Shown here: piece by piece, positions 11,901 through 22,145 of the stretch
Layout: each line of letters begins with the position of its first letter
Position numbering within the stretch: position 1 is the stretch's first letter
Assembly (NCBI GenBank): GCA_050084985.1
Contig: JBITNC010000002.1
Span: forward strand, 26,474,001 to 26,538,000
Length of the DNA stretch: 64,000 nucleotides
Reading direction: 5' to 3'
Origin: Nageia nagi
Lineage: Eukaryota; Pinophyta
Notes under the pieces: generated by a model
The model's database searches: none
Told to the model about the DNA's origin: nothing
Seen by the model: the letters and a program-made list of their open reading frames with translations, nothing else
Program-made: the position numbers and the translations under genes

Positions 11901-14544
11901 AAAAGATTGTCTGCTAATAGCCTAATACACACTCAAAGGTGTTGATCATGGATACCAAGGTGTGATATCTAAAATACAAAAGTATGTTTATCAACTGAAA
12001 AATTTATGCTAGTGACACACTATATATTTTTTAAAAATACTAGAACTGCGGAAAATGGCAGGTTCATAATTGTCAGATCCATATTTAAAAATAGTTGGCA
12101 TATCTAAAACAGCCTTTAAATGAGCAGAGTGATACTATAAAGCTATGATAGCCCAAGAAACCAAATAATGAGAAGGTGCAGACGGAATAGATATAATCTA
12201 CAGTGGTCTCCCTGTCCTGTCTGAAATACAACATTAGAAAAAAAACTTCTTGCATGAAGGAAAACAAATAACAAATGTCATTCTCCCTTTTTTATTCTGT
12301 CAAGAAATCAATTAAGAATAACAGATAAATTATATCAAACATTGTCGGACCATAAAACTCTTGCAGGGAAGTTGTAAGTTCACTGCAGGAAAACTGCTGT
12401 CTAACAATTACCATCAATCTGCTGAAATTTGACAAATGCTTCATAGGCAATATATCATATAATCGATGGCAATTAGGTAATTTCACCATTATCATGGAGC
12501 TGAAGCTGTAAATAGGTAGTAAGACCACTAAAACTGGTTTTAATCATATTCTGAAGAGTAAATTTTCATAAAAAAAGAGTCTGAAGATTGACAAGAGCAA
12601 TGTGCAGTACTTGTACCACTCATGGAGAATAGTGGACCTGGTCTAATAATAGTGAAGAAAATATTGTCCTGGGTATTGTAATAGTCTTTTGATAGAAAGG
12701 GGGTTCCACGGGGACAAGTTCATTAGATCTACTACTTTTTACAAGAATTTGTAAAAACTTAGAGTCATGTACAAAATCAAGAAGGTCTAATTTGGAAAAT
12801 AAAAGCTTATGTTGAAGTAACAATGCCTACACAAATATGGCCAACCAATCACAAATGATTTGCTGTGTCATTTTCTTATTTCCTTCAACAAAACTTGAGT
12901 TGCTTTATCTGATAAAATATCCAGGCAACTTGTGAGACTGAATAAATCAAGGATTGGAATTTTTTTTGGCAACAAATAGAAACAGAAATTAAAGATTTCA
13001 GCACCCTTGCAACAAAAAGACTTTTCTCTACACTACAGAAGAACTTGAAATCAATTTTGCAATTTTTTTATAACAGGTAAAAAAGAGGGTTTTGTCGGAA
13101 TCCCACAGCCTGGTACAAAAAAGTTCAAGTGGCAATACCATATGCAGCTATAGCTAACCAGTTACAGCCAACTGGTATCCCAAAATGACTAAAAAGCAAC
13201 AGTTACCCAATTACATCCAATAGGTAACAAAAAAACATCAAAAAAGAAACAACAAAATTTTATCCTCGCTACAGCCCTGCTCCTATCTGTGTTATTTGCC
13301 TTTCTTTGCCATGTGCTTCTTTACAGCCTCAGTGAGTTTGCTGGAATCAATTTTGCAATTTCCCTCAAATAGCCTAATTAATAATTTTCATTCTTTAATT
13401 TACTCTCTTTAATTTACTGGACCTTTCAATGAACTTTCATGACCTTCTTCTATTAGTAAGGTTTGTATAGCATCAAACCATTTGCTTCTAAATTTCTGTG
13501 TAAGCTTCTTCAACAATTATCAGAGAGAAATTTGTGCAATAAATAGCAGATCAAACATTACAGGATATTATAATCCACAATCATTAGTATATATAAAATG
13601 CTAAATCCTCCTAGTGATTATGTCATAGTGAACTTAAAAATAACTACTGCAACTTTTTTTTTCATTCAGATTCAGATTTTTACATCTATGCATCAGTTTG
13701 TTATTTCCTCAACAAAATAATCCACAATAATTAGTATAAAATGCTAAATCCTCCTAGTGATTATGTCATAGTGAACTTAAAAATAACTGTGACACCATTT
13801 TTTTCATTCAGATTCAGATTTTTACATCTATGCGTCACTTTGTTATTTCCTTCAACAAATTTTGAGTTGCCTTATCTAGATAACATTGCCAGGCAACTTG
13901 TGAAACGGCAGAAATTAAGGATTGCCATTGTCTTTTGGCAAAGAATGGAAATTAAAAATTAATGATTTCAGAACCCATGCAATAAAAAAGTTTTTAGGGC
14001 CTAATAGTAATAACTAAAATAGTAATTTCTTTCTTCAATTTAATTTAATAAGACATTCAATGAAATTTGTTGATCTTTTTGTAGAAAATTTTGCACAGCA
14101 TCATTTTTTTGTTTCTGAAATTCTGTGCAAAGCTTCTTCAACAATCATCAACGAGAAATTTGTGCAATAAATTACAGATCAAATATTACAGAATTTTATA
14201 ATCTATAATAATTAATATACAATACTAAAACTTCCTATGGAATATGTCATACTGATTTTAAAAATAACTTCTTCTACACATTCTTTCAAATCTCAGCATC
14301 AGATTTTTGCATTTCCATTAAATGAATTATATAAAGACTAACCTGTTGTTTTCCTGCAACATTTGCTTCAGGTCTTATTGAACATTGCACTGCATCATTG
14401 CACAATAGTTTTTGACTCGCAGAAGCTGTAATTTGTTCCATGTATTAGAAATAGCCATCTGATCCAAAACAAAATATATTATCTATGCATAAATATACAT
14501 GTATCTATGCATTTGTACATATACAGCATAAAGAAAATATATAT

Positions 14545-14608
<64 letters not shown>

Positions 14609-15827
14609 CAAAACAAAATATACTATCTATGCATAAATATACATGTATCTATGTATCTGTGCATATACAGCATAAAGAAAATATATATATATATGTATGT
14701 ATGTATGTATGTATATACATACATACATAAATATATATGTATGTATGTATATGTATATGTATTTATATATATAGATATATATATATATATAAACATGCAT
14801 GCATACATTACATATATCTATATATATATAATATCATTTAAATCAATTGGTTTTAAGAATCTGTATATAATGTACGGGTGAAAGTTGAACTATGACCTTC
14901 ATTATATATATATGTATGTTAATATATATACGGTAATTTTATATGTACAAATGACTTGACCTTATATATAATATATTATATATATATATATATTAATTAA
15001 TCATTGTATAGATCTTATACTATTACGGGTGAAGTTTAATACCTTCGATTAGGTGCTTCACTCTTTAATTGTCTACCACTCCTTACGTGTAAAAATTGCA
15101 TTTATATGTTTGTGTATGTTATATTTTAAATTTTACAATTGTGATGTAAATACCACCTAACTAAGTTGTTGGCATTCAGATCTTTACGGGTATCTAGATG
15201 TGCTTGAGAGGAAGCTATTGATTTTAGAAGTAAAGAAAATACCAACAATCTGAATTATAGAATCCATAACTCGATCCCCTAGTTACTAAACTCAGACTCA
15301 CCTAACAGACTAGGAAAACATCAAGAATATTAAAAAAATCAACCCTGAGAATTTTATTTTTTAAGAATTACTCATGAAATCAGCAAAAACTACACCAAAA
15401 CACAAGCAAGTGAAAAAAATCGTATTTAAATGTAAATACTAGTGTTTTGGTTAATATGCTCTAAAAAATCCGAACATAGAAAACATCAGTAACCATATAG
15501 TTTCAGTCTAATGTTCACAAATTCTTCTCCTTCTGTATAAAGCATTGTGTGTGTAAATCCTTGCAAATAAACAAAATACAAAATGCTTCGCCAAAATTTA
15601 GAAAACTACTGTCTGTGTGTGTTGGAAAGGGATTGTAAACGATAAAGCTTGCCTTTAAAATCAGGCAAAAGCGCTGCGCCCAAAAACCTCGATAATCCAT
15701 GCCTTTCTGATGTTCTTTTACTGCTACTTGGTGCAGCAGATGCGGAGGTTATCTTTAGTAGCTTTGATTTTGCTCGGCCATGGATCGAATGGTAGGGCGT
15801 GGGCACAGACTTCAGCATTGCCTCCAT
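5898..15827 (-). CDS. PUR4: Phosphoribosylformylglycinamidine synthase, 5' part (7 exons)
   Basis: FGAM synthase (PurL) converts FGAR, ATP and glutamine to FGAM, the fourth step of de novo purine synthesis; in plants it is organelle-targeted. Seven exons, 15827-15653, 14425-14343, 10905-10795, 10684-10637, 10469-10343, 6368-6169 and 5996-5898, total 843 nt (281 codons) and stay in one frame. Residues 1-86 look like a transit region. HFYRLPL lies in exon 3, VQTKISNDIVEIKTEQ is exon 4, ETYEPEKL is in exon 5, VEVGPRLSF, TAWSANAVSIC and VTRIERSRRYLL are in exon 6, and VHDRMTECIY opens exon 7. This is the order of the PurL N-terminal domain. The family is about 1,300-1,400 residues, so the synthetase and glutaminase domains are missing here and should lie left of the window unless the copy is truncated. 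No stop or frameshift is seen. Confidence 0.85.
6169..6368 (-). CDS. PUR4: PUR4 exon 6
   Basis: The acceptor TATCTATAG|ATAATG follows a T-rich tract and the donor is GCAATG|GTGAGT. The 200 nt encode ILVEVGPRLSFMTAWSANAV, then the SICKACTLTEVTRIERSRRY block and QIDDFAAM. This corresponds to the bacterial PurL segment 'prpGtisPWssKAtdIa..cGl..v.RlErg'. The exon joins exon 5 across a 3,974-bp intron with the split codon restored. Confidence 0.9.
8030..9130 (-). pseudogene. LINE ORF1-like (DUF4283) remnant in PUR4 intron 5
   Basis: Minus-strand frames read ILGAQPSIDVIRRWTKLW then GRLDIIAIPNGYIFAFSC near 9100-8950. They then read FLEMWQPGFNHAKAKI, NWVTLPHLLFKFWHQRVFEG and GSFGKLVVVDEVTKA (8900-8680), the pattern of the DUF4283 RNA-binding-like domain of plant L1 LINE ORF1. 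A basic tail follows (DVKSKRRSLRK near 8220) and GRPSEGKGER near 8040. Stops interrupt it near 8910 and between 8440 and 8636. No ORF2 is seen alongside, so it is a 5' piece. It points the same way as PUR4 and should be spliced out. Confidence 0.7.
9762..9975. repeat. 108-bp tandem duplication
   Basis: The block containing GTGAGGAGACCATCCAAAAT then GTACCTCCACGGAGGAAACT occurs twice with a spacing of 108 bp (9796 and 9904). Flanking TCTCTCTATTTGAAG and GAAATATAGACA are also repeated. Only a few substitutions separate the copies. It lies in PUR4 intron 5. Confidence 0.9.
10343..10469 (-). CDS. PUR4: PUR4 exon 5
   Basis: Acceptor TTTGCAG|TGTTTT and donor GAGCAA|GTAAAA. The 127 nt encode CFNVGLGS, then KLEKLKWLLRETYEPEKLQ, then SFLDFERA, and leave one base for exon 6. 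KWLLRETYEPE is a strongly conserved motif of the eukaryotic and plant PurL N-terminal domain. Confidence 0.87.
10637..10684 (-). CDS. PUR4: PUR4 exon 4 (48 nt)
   Basis: A 16-codon exon, VQTKISNDIVEIKTEQ, with acceptor TTTGCAG|GTTC and donor GAGCAG|GTGTTC. The peptide matches the plant PurL segment following HFYR almost residue for residue. It is too short to be seen by ORF length and was found by homology and splice sites. Confidence 0.85.
10795..10905 (-). CDS. PUR4: PUR4 exon 3
   Basis: The acceptor GAATGGCAG|GGAATG and donor AAACGA|GTATGG enclose 37 codons in phase 0. The exon contains EIVHFYRLPLLADNATYELL, the first conserved block of plant PurL (FGARAT N-terminal domain). The alternative acceptor 23 bp upstream would put an in-frame stop or wrong phase at the junction, so the GGAATG start is preferred. 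Confidence 0.85.
11000..12860. other. PUR4 intron 2, left part: no gene seen
   Basis: AT-rich intron sequence. The frames at 11004, 12085, 12292 and 12620 show no family signature. One short duplication (AAAATTTACCAAGTACATCA) sits at about 11814-11865. Confidence 0.5.
12865..14300. repeat. Decayed tandem duplications within PUR4 intron 2
   Basis: Segments recur in order. TTATTTCCTTCAACAAAAC to CCAGGCAACTTGTGA appears near 12876-12935 and 13845-13905. AAGCTTCTTCAACAATNATC to AGAAATTTGTGCAATAAAT appears near 13503-13550 and 14130-14175. AATCCTCCTAGTGATTATGT appears at about 13605 and 13748, with a third weak copy near 14225. Together they indicate an old duplication of roughly 0.6-1 kb with later internal duplications. 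Confidence 0.75.
14343..14425 (-). CDS. PUR4: PUR4 exon 2
   Basis: Acceptor ATTACAG|CTTCTG at the 14425 side and donor CAACAG|GTTAGT after 14343. The 83 nt read as two bases of a split codon plus 27 codons, SASQKLLCNDAVQCSIRPEA and on to GKQQ. The VQCS segment resembles the end of a plastid transit peptide and the start of the mature protein. Phase fits both neighbours. Confidence 0.6.
14467..14830. repeat. AT and GTAT microsatellites with 80-bp direct repeat
   Basis: A pure or nearly pure AT run fills about 14537-14606. It is flanked by two copies of an 80-bp segment (14467 and 14609) that share TATGCATAAATATACATGTA and CATATACAGCATAAAGAAAA. GTAT/CATA runs follow at about 14690-14765. The array sits just upstream of PUR4 exon 2, inside intron 1. 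Long frames here are microsatellite artefacts. Confidence 0.95.
15653..15827 (-). CDS. PUR4: PUR4 exon 1 (transit-peptide-like)
   Basis: The ATG at 15827 opens MEAMLKSVPTPYHS, followed by a Ser/Lys/Arg-rich, acid-poor stretch, as in plastid or mitochondrial transit peptides. The exon ends one base into a codon, matching exon 2, which needs exactly one base. Two donors keep the frame: AAAG|GCAAGC after 15653 (a GC-AG intron, excellent consensus otherwise) and ATC|GTTTAC after 15641. I prefer the GC donor. Assignment rests on position, phase and composition, not on sequence conservation. Confidence 0.5.
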
Positions 15828-15881
15828 TGAATTTCAGAATGGCTGGGAGCAGTGAGTTTTGGTTGCGGATGAAGGATCTGT

Positions 15882-15899
15882 TTATGACAGTAGCGCCAT
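15882..15899 (-). other. Short upstream ORF before PUR4 ATG
   Basis: ATG at 15899 opens a five-codon frame (MALLS) ending in TAA, 54 bp upstream of the presumed PUR4 start. If the transcript begins upstream of 15900 this is a uORF. Its use is not shown by sequence alone. Confidence 0.35.
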
Positions 15900-15923
15900 G
15901 AAAGCATGGAAAAGGAGGTCTAG

Positions 15924-15990
15924 CTAGGGTTTTATTATGGTTTTGCTGGAAAGCAGAATTAGCGAAGTTTATTTGGCAAGTTTTATATTA
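15924..15990 (-). promoter_or_regulatory. Putative PUR4 core promoter with telo-box
   Basis: On the minus strand TATAAAA (15987-15981) lies about 155 bp before the PUR4 ATG. AAACCCTAG (15932-15924) follows about 50 bp downstream. The AAACCCTA telo-box is a known element of plant housekeeping and proliferation gene promoters, usually near the transcription start. Both motifs are seen; their function is inferred from position. Confidence 0.4.
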
Positions 15991-17790
15991 TTTGTATTTA
16001 TTTATGTTTTTTTAAATATATTACTTTATAGTGAAAGATTAAAATATTTACAGATTTCAGTCTACATATTAATTGCATTTGACAATTGTATGTTTAAGTA
16101 TGAATTAATATAATTATTATTAAAATTGCTTTTTTTATTATATATCAAAAGTACTTAAAAAAATTCATATAATATTTAAACACTAATAATTAGAGGAAAG
16201 TCATCATTGTAGAGTTAGATGCATGGAGGGTTAGATGGGAACTTGGGATGACTTCATAATATTTAAGAATTTTGATTAAAAAGTTAGTTCGTCAATCAAT
16301 TTATTATTATTTTTTTAAGAAGAAGAATATAAATGATTTTACTTTTTTGAATAATTATTCATAATTTTTATTTTTTTAAAGAATATAAATGATTTTACAC
16401 TTTTGAATAATCATTCATAAAAAAAATTTAACATTTTTTTTAACATTTCAAATAGTAATATTTAGTTTTATATATTATTAATTTTTAATAATATATTTTA
16501 TATTATTATATATATTTGTTAATGATTGTATATAATTAAATTTGATTGGATGTTTATTCATATCAAGAGTTTAAAGTAATATGTATTGAAAATTTTTGAA
16601 TATGAGAATCTAAGTTTAAATATCTTTTTATATATGTAAAGTATATCAAAAAATATATGTTGAATGAAAAATGTAAGTATGAATGTAATAAAGTGAAAAG
16701 ATATCATATATATATATAAAGTTTTAAAATTTGTGGTTTGATAATTATATTTGTGATTTTTGAAATATGATACTTGTATATATTTAAATATAAATTTATG
16801 CATTTTAATAATTTAAAAAAATTAAATTTTCATAATTATCCAATATGAAAGGGTTAAATTTTGATGAATTAATTTTATCATTTTAAAACTTAAGTTTTAA
16901 GTTAAGAATATTTTACATAAACTATAAACAAATTTTATATTTTTTTTTATAAATAAGAATGTATTTCTTTATGTTGTATAAAAACTATAATATAACTCAT
17001 GGATAATTATTGTTAATAATTGCTTACTTATAGAAGATGAATTGATAAAGTGGGTAATTTTCATAGTAAAGTATGTATCCAAAGCTCTACACATTTTTTA
17101 TGGTTCAACACTATTCATGTAGGTTGTGATAGTTAAGACAAAGTTTAAGTACCCTTATTCCAAAAAAAAAGAAATTTTCATATCTTTAAAGAAAAAATAT
17201 TGTTAATAATCAAACTTACCTTACTTCAAAACTTGTTTTCTTATAATCTTTGTCACTTCACATAAATATTATCAACTTGCCAAGGATTATACAAGCAATA
17301 TTCCATAATCAAACTTATACCTTAAATGGGATTTCTTGTTGTGAGATCGATAATGAATATTGTGTTTCCACATTTTGTAATTTTTTTATTACTGAATTAA
17401 TTTATTTTTAAATCTTTTTTCTAGTATTTTACAAACACTAATAAAGGTAAAATCAACATTTAACATCCTTTAAACTTATTAGTTTGTAGAACCTATCAAG
17501 AGTTTTTAAATATCGCCAATATAGTAGGTGGGAGTAGAACTTGAGACATTCAATGTGAGTGCCTTCACACCTCACTTGTCTCTCAACTCTTGTACAAAGA
17601 GGTGATAAGCTAATGTTTGAAAGTTTTAACAAACATCATCATATTGTTCTTGATTTGATTCTAGAATTTTATGTTAATGATTTATTTTCAACGTGTGGGT
17701 GTAAGTGATTGTGGTCAATTGTCCTTAAAAGTATTCTTATTTTTCTTGGAATATTATATGTTATTCTATATTTTTCTATGAGAAAAAAAA
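15991..17790. other. AT-rich stretch, no gene seen
   Basis: Very AT-rich sequence with T and A runs. The 81-codon minus frame at 16558-16803 is low-complexity (Phe/Tyr/Ile/Lys) and not credible as a gene. A short repeat of AATATAAATGATTTTAC occurs near 16327 and 16382. Confidence 0.5.
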
Positions 17791-18400
17791 AATCTAATAG
17801 GTTTACTTACCATCTTTATGATGACTTATAGTGCACAATTTGATCAATTCATGGATGGTATTATTTGATTCTTTTATTTTATGTTGATATGGATGTATAT
17901 ATAATGCATCTAAGTGATCATGTTTATGAGTTGCTTGTAGCTTGCAAGTTTCTTTTGGAGATTGCAGATTACTTACTTCGAGTATGTAGGCTCATCATGT
18001 CAACATGTTGTTGAATAACTACTACTTGTACATTGAAACCATTTATGGTTGATAATTATATTATAAATAATTTGTTAAAGTGGTTGTGTAGTTAAGCCTT
18101 GTCTAGATCTTATTGCTTCTCAAGATGCCAAGTTCTCAGCTCTTATTGTATTTATTATGGAGGAGAACTCTCTTACACTCTATATCTTCTCTTCTCTCTA
18201 CCCCAATATTTCATTAATGGGGAGTGTTAGAATAAATAATACATTATTGAATTAGTTATTCTATAGATAATATCTAAAGATTAATATCTATTATCTTTGT
18301 ATAAATCTCTATTTAATTCATTTGATACTTAAAAGTATTCCTAAATACCTTTTTATTATTTAATAAATTAAATATCAAAACTTGTCATACACTCATCCCA
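17790..18400 (+). mobile_element. Copia 3' UTR, polypurine tract and LTR start
   Basis: From about 17800 the sequence matches, in plus orientation, the stretch before the 3' LTR of the nested copia (34518-34930 reversed). Shared pieces include ATGATGACTTATAGTGCAC, GTTGCTTGTAGC and GGAGGAGAACTCTCTTAC. It ends in AATGGGGAG, a polypurine tract, followed at 18224 by TGTTAGAATAAATAATACAT, the U3 start of this LTR family. The LTR is cut off near 18400 after the CTTGTCATACACT segment. Upstream coding sequence is absent. Confidence 0.7.
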
Positions 18401-18444
18401 CTTGAGGATGTTGGAGCTTTGAGTTTTGAAAATCTATAAGAATG

Positions 18445-18488
18445 AAACACGATCGCATTTCATCCTATGCCAAAATGCAGTCGTGTTT
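18445..18488. repeat. Hairpin-forming inverted repeat
   Basis: AAACACGA-TC-GCATT (18445-18459) faces AATGC-AG-TCGTGTTT (18474-18488): 15-nt arms with 13 pairs and a 14-nt loop. It lies in a roughly 125-bp filler between two LTR fragments. Origin unknown. Confidence 0.6.
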
Positions 18489-18525
18489 TTTGCCAACCTA
18501 TCGCATTTCTGGACACATTCCGCAC

Positions 18526-18739
18526 TAAGAGAATTGAACTATAACAAGAACTCTACACTCCCAATATCACATGAAAGCTCACAATACACATCCAAACAAC
18601 TCATAAAGCAATCTTGCAACACAACACAAGATGTAAGTGGTTCCTCCAACTAGGAGTACATCCACCAATTAGATCTTTACTTCAATCACAAATACAACTC
18701 TCTTACAATCCTCTTGAACTTTTCTCCTATACACTATCT
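18526..18739 (-). mobile_element. Truncated copia LTR (R-U5 end, minus)
   Basis: Begins TAAGAGAATTGAACTATAAC and continues with CCTCCAACTAGGAGTACATC, the U5 end of the copia family found at 21645-22145, read on the minus strand. It stops at 18739, where a plus-orientation LTR starts, so about 290 bp of its U3 side is missing. Confidence 0.8.
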
Positions 18740-19239
18740 TGTTGGAATGTATAATACATTATTGGAAAGGTTTTTTAATAATCTTCTATGTAAGTTCACT
18801 AATACTTAAGAGTATCATTTGATACCTTAAGTATTTAAGTGAATATGATAATGTAACTTGTCCTACACTCCATGTCATGAGCATGCCCCTTTGGTAAAAG
18901 GATGTGCATGTCATGTTTTTTGTACATTGGATAAAAGGGTGATCCAAAGAGAAATTTTGGCCTATAAATAGAAGGCTCCCTCTTTATGATCACACAACAA
19001 TTTATGGAGTAAAATTATGCAAGTGGATGGTATTTAGGAGTTGAGGTTAAAAAGTTTGTAAGAGTTCATATTGTGAATGAAGTGAGATCTCATTAGTGGA
19101 TATACTCCTAGTTGGAGGAATTGCTTACATCTTGTGTTATCTTTGTGAGATTGCTTTATGAGTATGTTAGATGTAAATTGTGAGATTTCATATGATATTG
19201 GGAGTGTAGATTTATTTAGTTTATAGTTCAACTCTCTTA
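18740..19239 (+). mobile_element. Copia LTR, plus orientation
   Basis: Starts TGTTGGAATGTATAATAC and ends AGTTCAACTCTCTTA (500 bp). It has a TATA box TATAAATAG at 18963-18971 and the family block CCTATAAATAGAAGGCTCCC. It is inverted relative to the fragment at 18526-18739 and to the leader that follows. Flanks TATCT and TGTCC do not match, so it is not a simple solo LTR with target duplication. Confidence 0.8.
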
Positions 19240-21634
19240 TGTCCACCTATTGGAGCCATGTCCAGACCAATAGAGGACTTAGAGGCGATTGAAAAGTATG
19301 AACTTTTCACCACTTGGATCATCAGACTTAAAGGCTCCAATCTGCTTGTCCTCACCTCATGGCTTCCCAAACAAGTCATGTTGCAAAATGTATGTGCAGA
19401 TGTATTCATTTTAGGGGGTTGCTCATATCAATGTTTGTGTTTTTGTTTGTATAAACAAATAAAGCAATAAATAAAATATGAATAAAAGAGCATAAATAAA
19501 ATATCATCCATTTAAAATTTGAAACCTAAGTGTCCAATGGGTTTTGTTTACCAACCTCTAAAGGACATCTTCACATCATTCTCAATTTTCCACAAGTCCA
19601 TTTTGCACAAAGAAGCAAATTGTATCATAACTTAAGAAATTAAGTACTAAACATAAGTACTAAGCATGCTTTTATCTTTTAAGTAGTGAGCATTAACTTA
19701 AAAAATTTAAGCTCTAAGCAAGTATTATTAACTTAAACAGTTAAGTACTAAACATGCATCATTTAAGCACAAGCATGCATTAACTTAATAAATAAGTATT
19801 AAGCATGCATAAAATTTAAGTACTAAGCATAAGTACTAAGCCTAAGCATGCATCATTTATTCTTTAAAAAAAAAGTAAGTAATGCATTATTCCCATAACT
19901 TAAAAAATTAAGTAATAAGCATGCATCATTTTCACAAGTATAAAGTTTCTAAGTGATAAATATGTACTTTAAGCATAAAATATCTAAATGTTTAAGTAAA
20001 GAGATTCATAAATATTTCCCCCTTGTTTACTTAAAAAGAAGATTCCTTCAATAAATGCTTAGTATAGTAAATAAAAATTGAAATCAAACAAATTTATCAC
20101 TTAAAAAATGTCAAGTTTATACTTTTAAAAATTATATTCCTATCAATGCAAAAATTTCTCCTTAATACCATATATCTAAAAGTATTATTACTTGAACTAA
20201 TTTTTGTTTTATTTTGACCCTTCATTAAAAAAAAAAAAAGACAACTCATCATAGTTAATGAGTTCAACCTAAAGTAATGATTTTTTTTTGGTTTTAACCC
20301 TTCATTAAAAAAAAAAAAAAAAAAGACAACTCATCATAGTTAATGAGTTTAACCTAAAGTAATGATTTTTTTTTGGTTTTGACCCTTCATTAAAAAAAAA
20401 AAGACAACTCATCATAGTTAATGAGTTCAACCTAAAGTAATGAAGGGTAAAGCAAATTAAATTCTTGAGTAAGGACAAGTGCTTAAAGGATGTTAAAGTA
20501 CCATCATTTAACTTATCTATAAATCTTGTAAGGTATTAAATGAAGGGAGGAAATCCTCATGCCACTTTATGCAATTAAATTGGTAGGTGAGAGATGATGC
20601 TTTTTAAAAAAAAAAACAAAGTCAAACAAGCAAGTAAATAATTAAATGCCCCAAAATAAGCAATAAAAGAGAAGTAAGGCTACGCAAAAGGTTTGCATAT
20701 AGAGAACAGGGAGATGGAGAGGGATATTAAAGAGGTTTGTGCGAGGAGTGCAAAGGAGACTGTGGTAGGCACAACTAAGGGTGTGAAGTTGCCATGGATA
20801 TAATGTGGAGGAGGGAGGTCACCACTACAACATGGAGGAGGGAGGCAGGCGTGAGAGGAGGGTAGCAAAGGAAAGATAAAGGACAAGGTCGCCATTACAT
20901 GTTTTAGTTCAACTCTGCATGGTCCATGGAACATGGAGGAGGGACATCATTGATAGAGATGATGGAGGAGAGTGTAACATGGGGTTTCAAACCCTATTAA
21001 ATGCCATATGTTCGATTCTTCACTTGTGTTCTGGTTTTGTAAAACCACCAATATGATTTTTTTTGTAATGACAAAACATTATAATGCTTACTACACTAAA
21101 ACTTTTGAAAAAAAATAAATTTTTATTCAATAACAATTTATTTCAAAGTGAAGGCAAGGTTAGTAATCATAAATCTCCCTCCCCTTTTTGATATATTGTA
21201 AGATGTACAATAAAAAATGCAAAATACATTTACCAACATATATTTTTTACATATAAAAAAAATACTAACATTAAGCATTTGAGATAGTAATATCTCTCCT
21301 TTTTACTTTGTGCTAGTAAAAGAAGTTATCTCTCACAAATAAAATTGAAACAAATTATAATTTTTTTTTTTACATGCATATTGCTAATTTATTAAAAAAA
21401 GGGTTAGCATGTAAAAAAGAATTGCATTATTTTAAGCATAATTAAAAAAATAAATAAAAAATGAACTAACACATCTTTACAAAATATGTTAGTATCAATA
21501 TGAAATAATCCAAAAATAATCAAGGAGTAAAGAATTTATACCTTCACTTTTGTTTACTTTAAACAAGAAAAGTAAACCTCAAGAAATGATGGAGAATCTC
21601 CAAGATGTTGAAGAAGAGCTTTCACACTAGGGTT
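19240..21634 (-). mobile_element. Copia leader without gag-pol
   Basis: Leader-type sequence of the copia family on the minus strand, ending rightwards at a mutated primer-binding site (GATATCAAA, 21637-21645) and a 5' LTR. The module order matches the leaders at 39264-42414 and 42912-45823. It has a conserved segment around 19247-19460 (CCTCATGGCTTCCCAAACAA), AAGCATGCAT-rich sequence (19620-19950), a purine-rich GGAGGAGGG block (20690-20960) and AT-rich sequence. Gag and pol are missing because a plus-oriented LTR abuts at 19239. Confidence 0.7.
20207..20448. repeat. 80-85-bp tandem repeat, 3 copies
   Basis: Three units contain GACCCTTCATTAAAA, a poly(A) run, GACAACTCATCATAGTTAAT, then GAGTTCAACCTAAAGTAATG and a poly(T) run. 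Starts are spaced 80 and 85 bp, and the difference comes from homopolymer length. Confidence 0.92.
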
Positions 21635-21644
21635 TGATATCAAA

Positions 21645-22145
21645 TAAGAGAATTGAACTACAACAAGAACAACTCTGCACTCCCAAGATCACATGAAAGC
21701 TCATAATACACATCTACACAACTCACAAAGCAATCTCACAACACAACACAAGATGTAAGCAGTTCCTCCAACTAGGAGTACATCCACTAACTAGATCTTT
21801 ACTTCAATCATAAATACAACTTTCTTATATTCTTCCTAAACTTTTATCCTATACACTATCCTATAGCATAACTTTACTCCACAAATTGGTGTATGGTCAC
21901 AAAGTGGGAGCCTTCTATTTATAGGGCAAAATCCCTCTTTGGATCACCTTTTTATCCAATGTACAAAAGCATGACATGTATATCCTTTTACCTAAGGGGC
22001 ATGCTCATGACATGGAGTGTAGGACAAGTTACATTATCATATTCACTTAAATACTTAAGGTATCAAATGATACCCTTAAGTATTAGTGAACTTACATGAA
22101 AGATTATTACATAATCTTTACAATAATGCATTATACATTCCAACA
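21645..22145 (-). mobile_element. Copia 5' LTR (minus)
   Basis: A 501-bp LTR running from TAAGAGAATTGAACTACAAC to ATACATTCCAACA, i.e. TGTTGGAATG...CTCTTA on the minus strand. It includes the TATA box reverse-read as CTATTTATAG near 21918. A degenerate tRNA-iMet primer-binding site lies immediately left. It is the family reference for the other LTR fragments nearby. Confidence 0.85.

Noticed and set aside
14507-14881. 124-codon plus frame rich in Tyr and Ile.
   Set aside because: It is a translation of AT and GTAT microsatellites.
15515-15901. Overlapping frames at 15515-15700 (minus) and 15710-15901 (plus) as genes.
   Set aside because: They are shadows of the PUR4 first exon and its leader, and have no homology.
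18740-19239. Solo LTR with target duplication.
   Set aside because: Flanks TATCT and TGTCC differ, and the adjacent segments are opposite-orientation fragments, so rearrangement is more likely.
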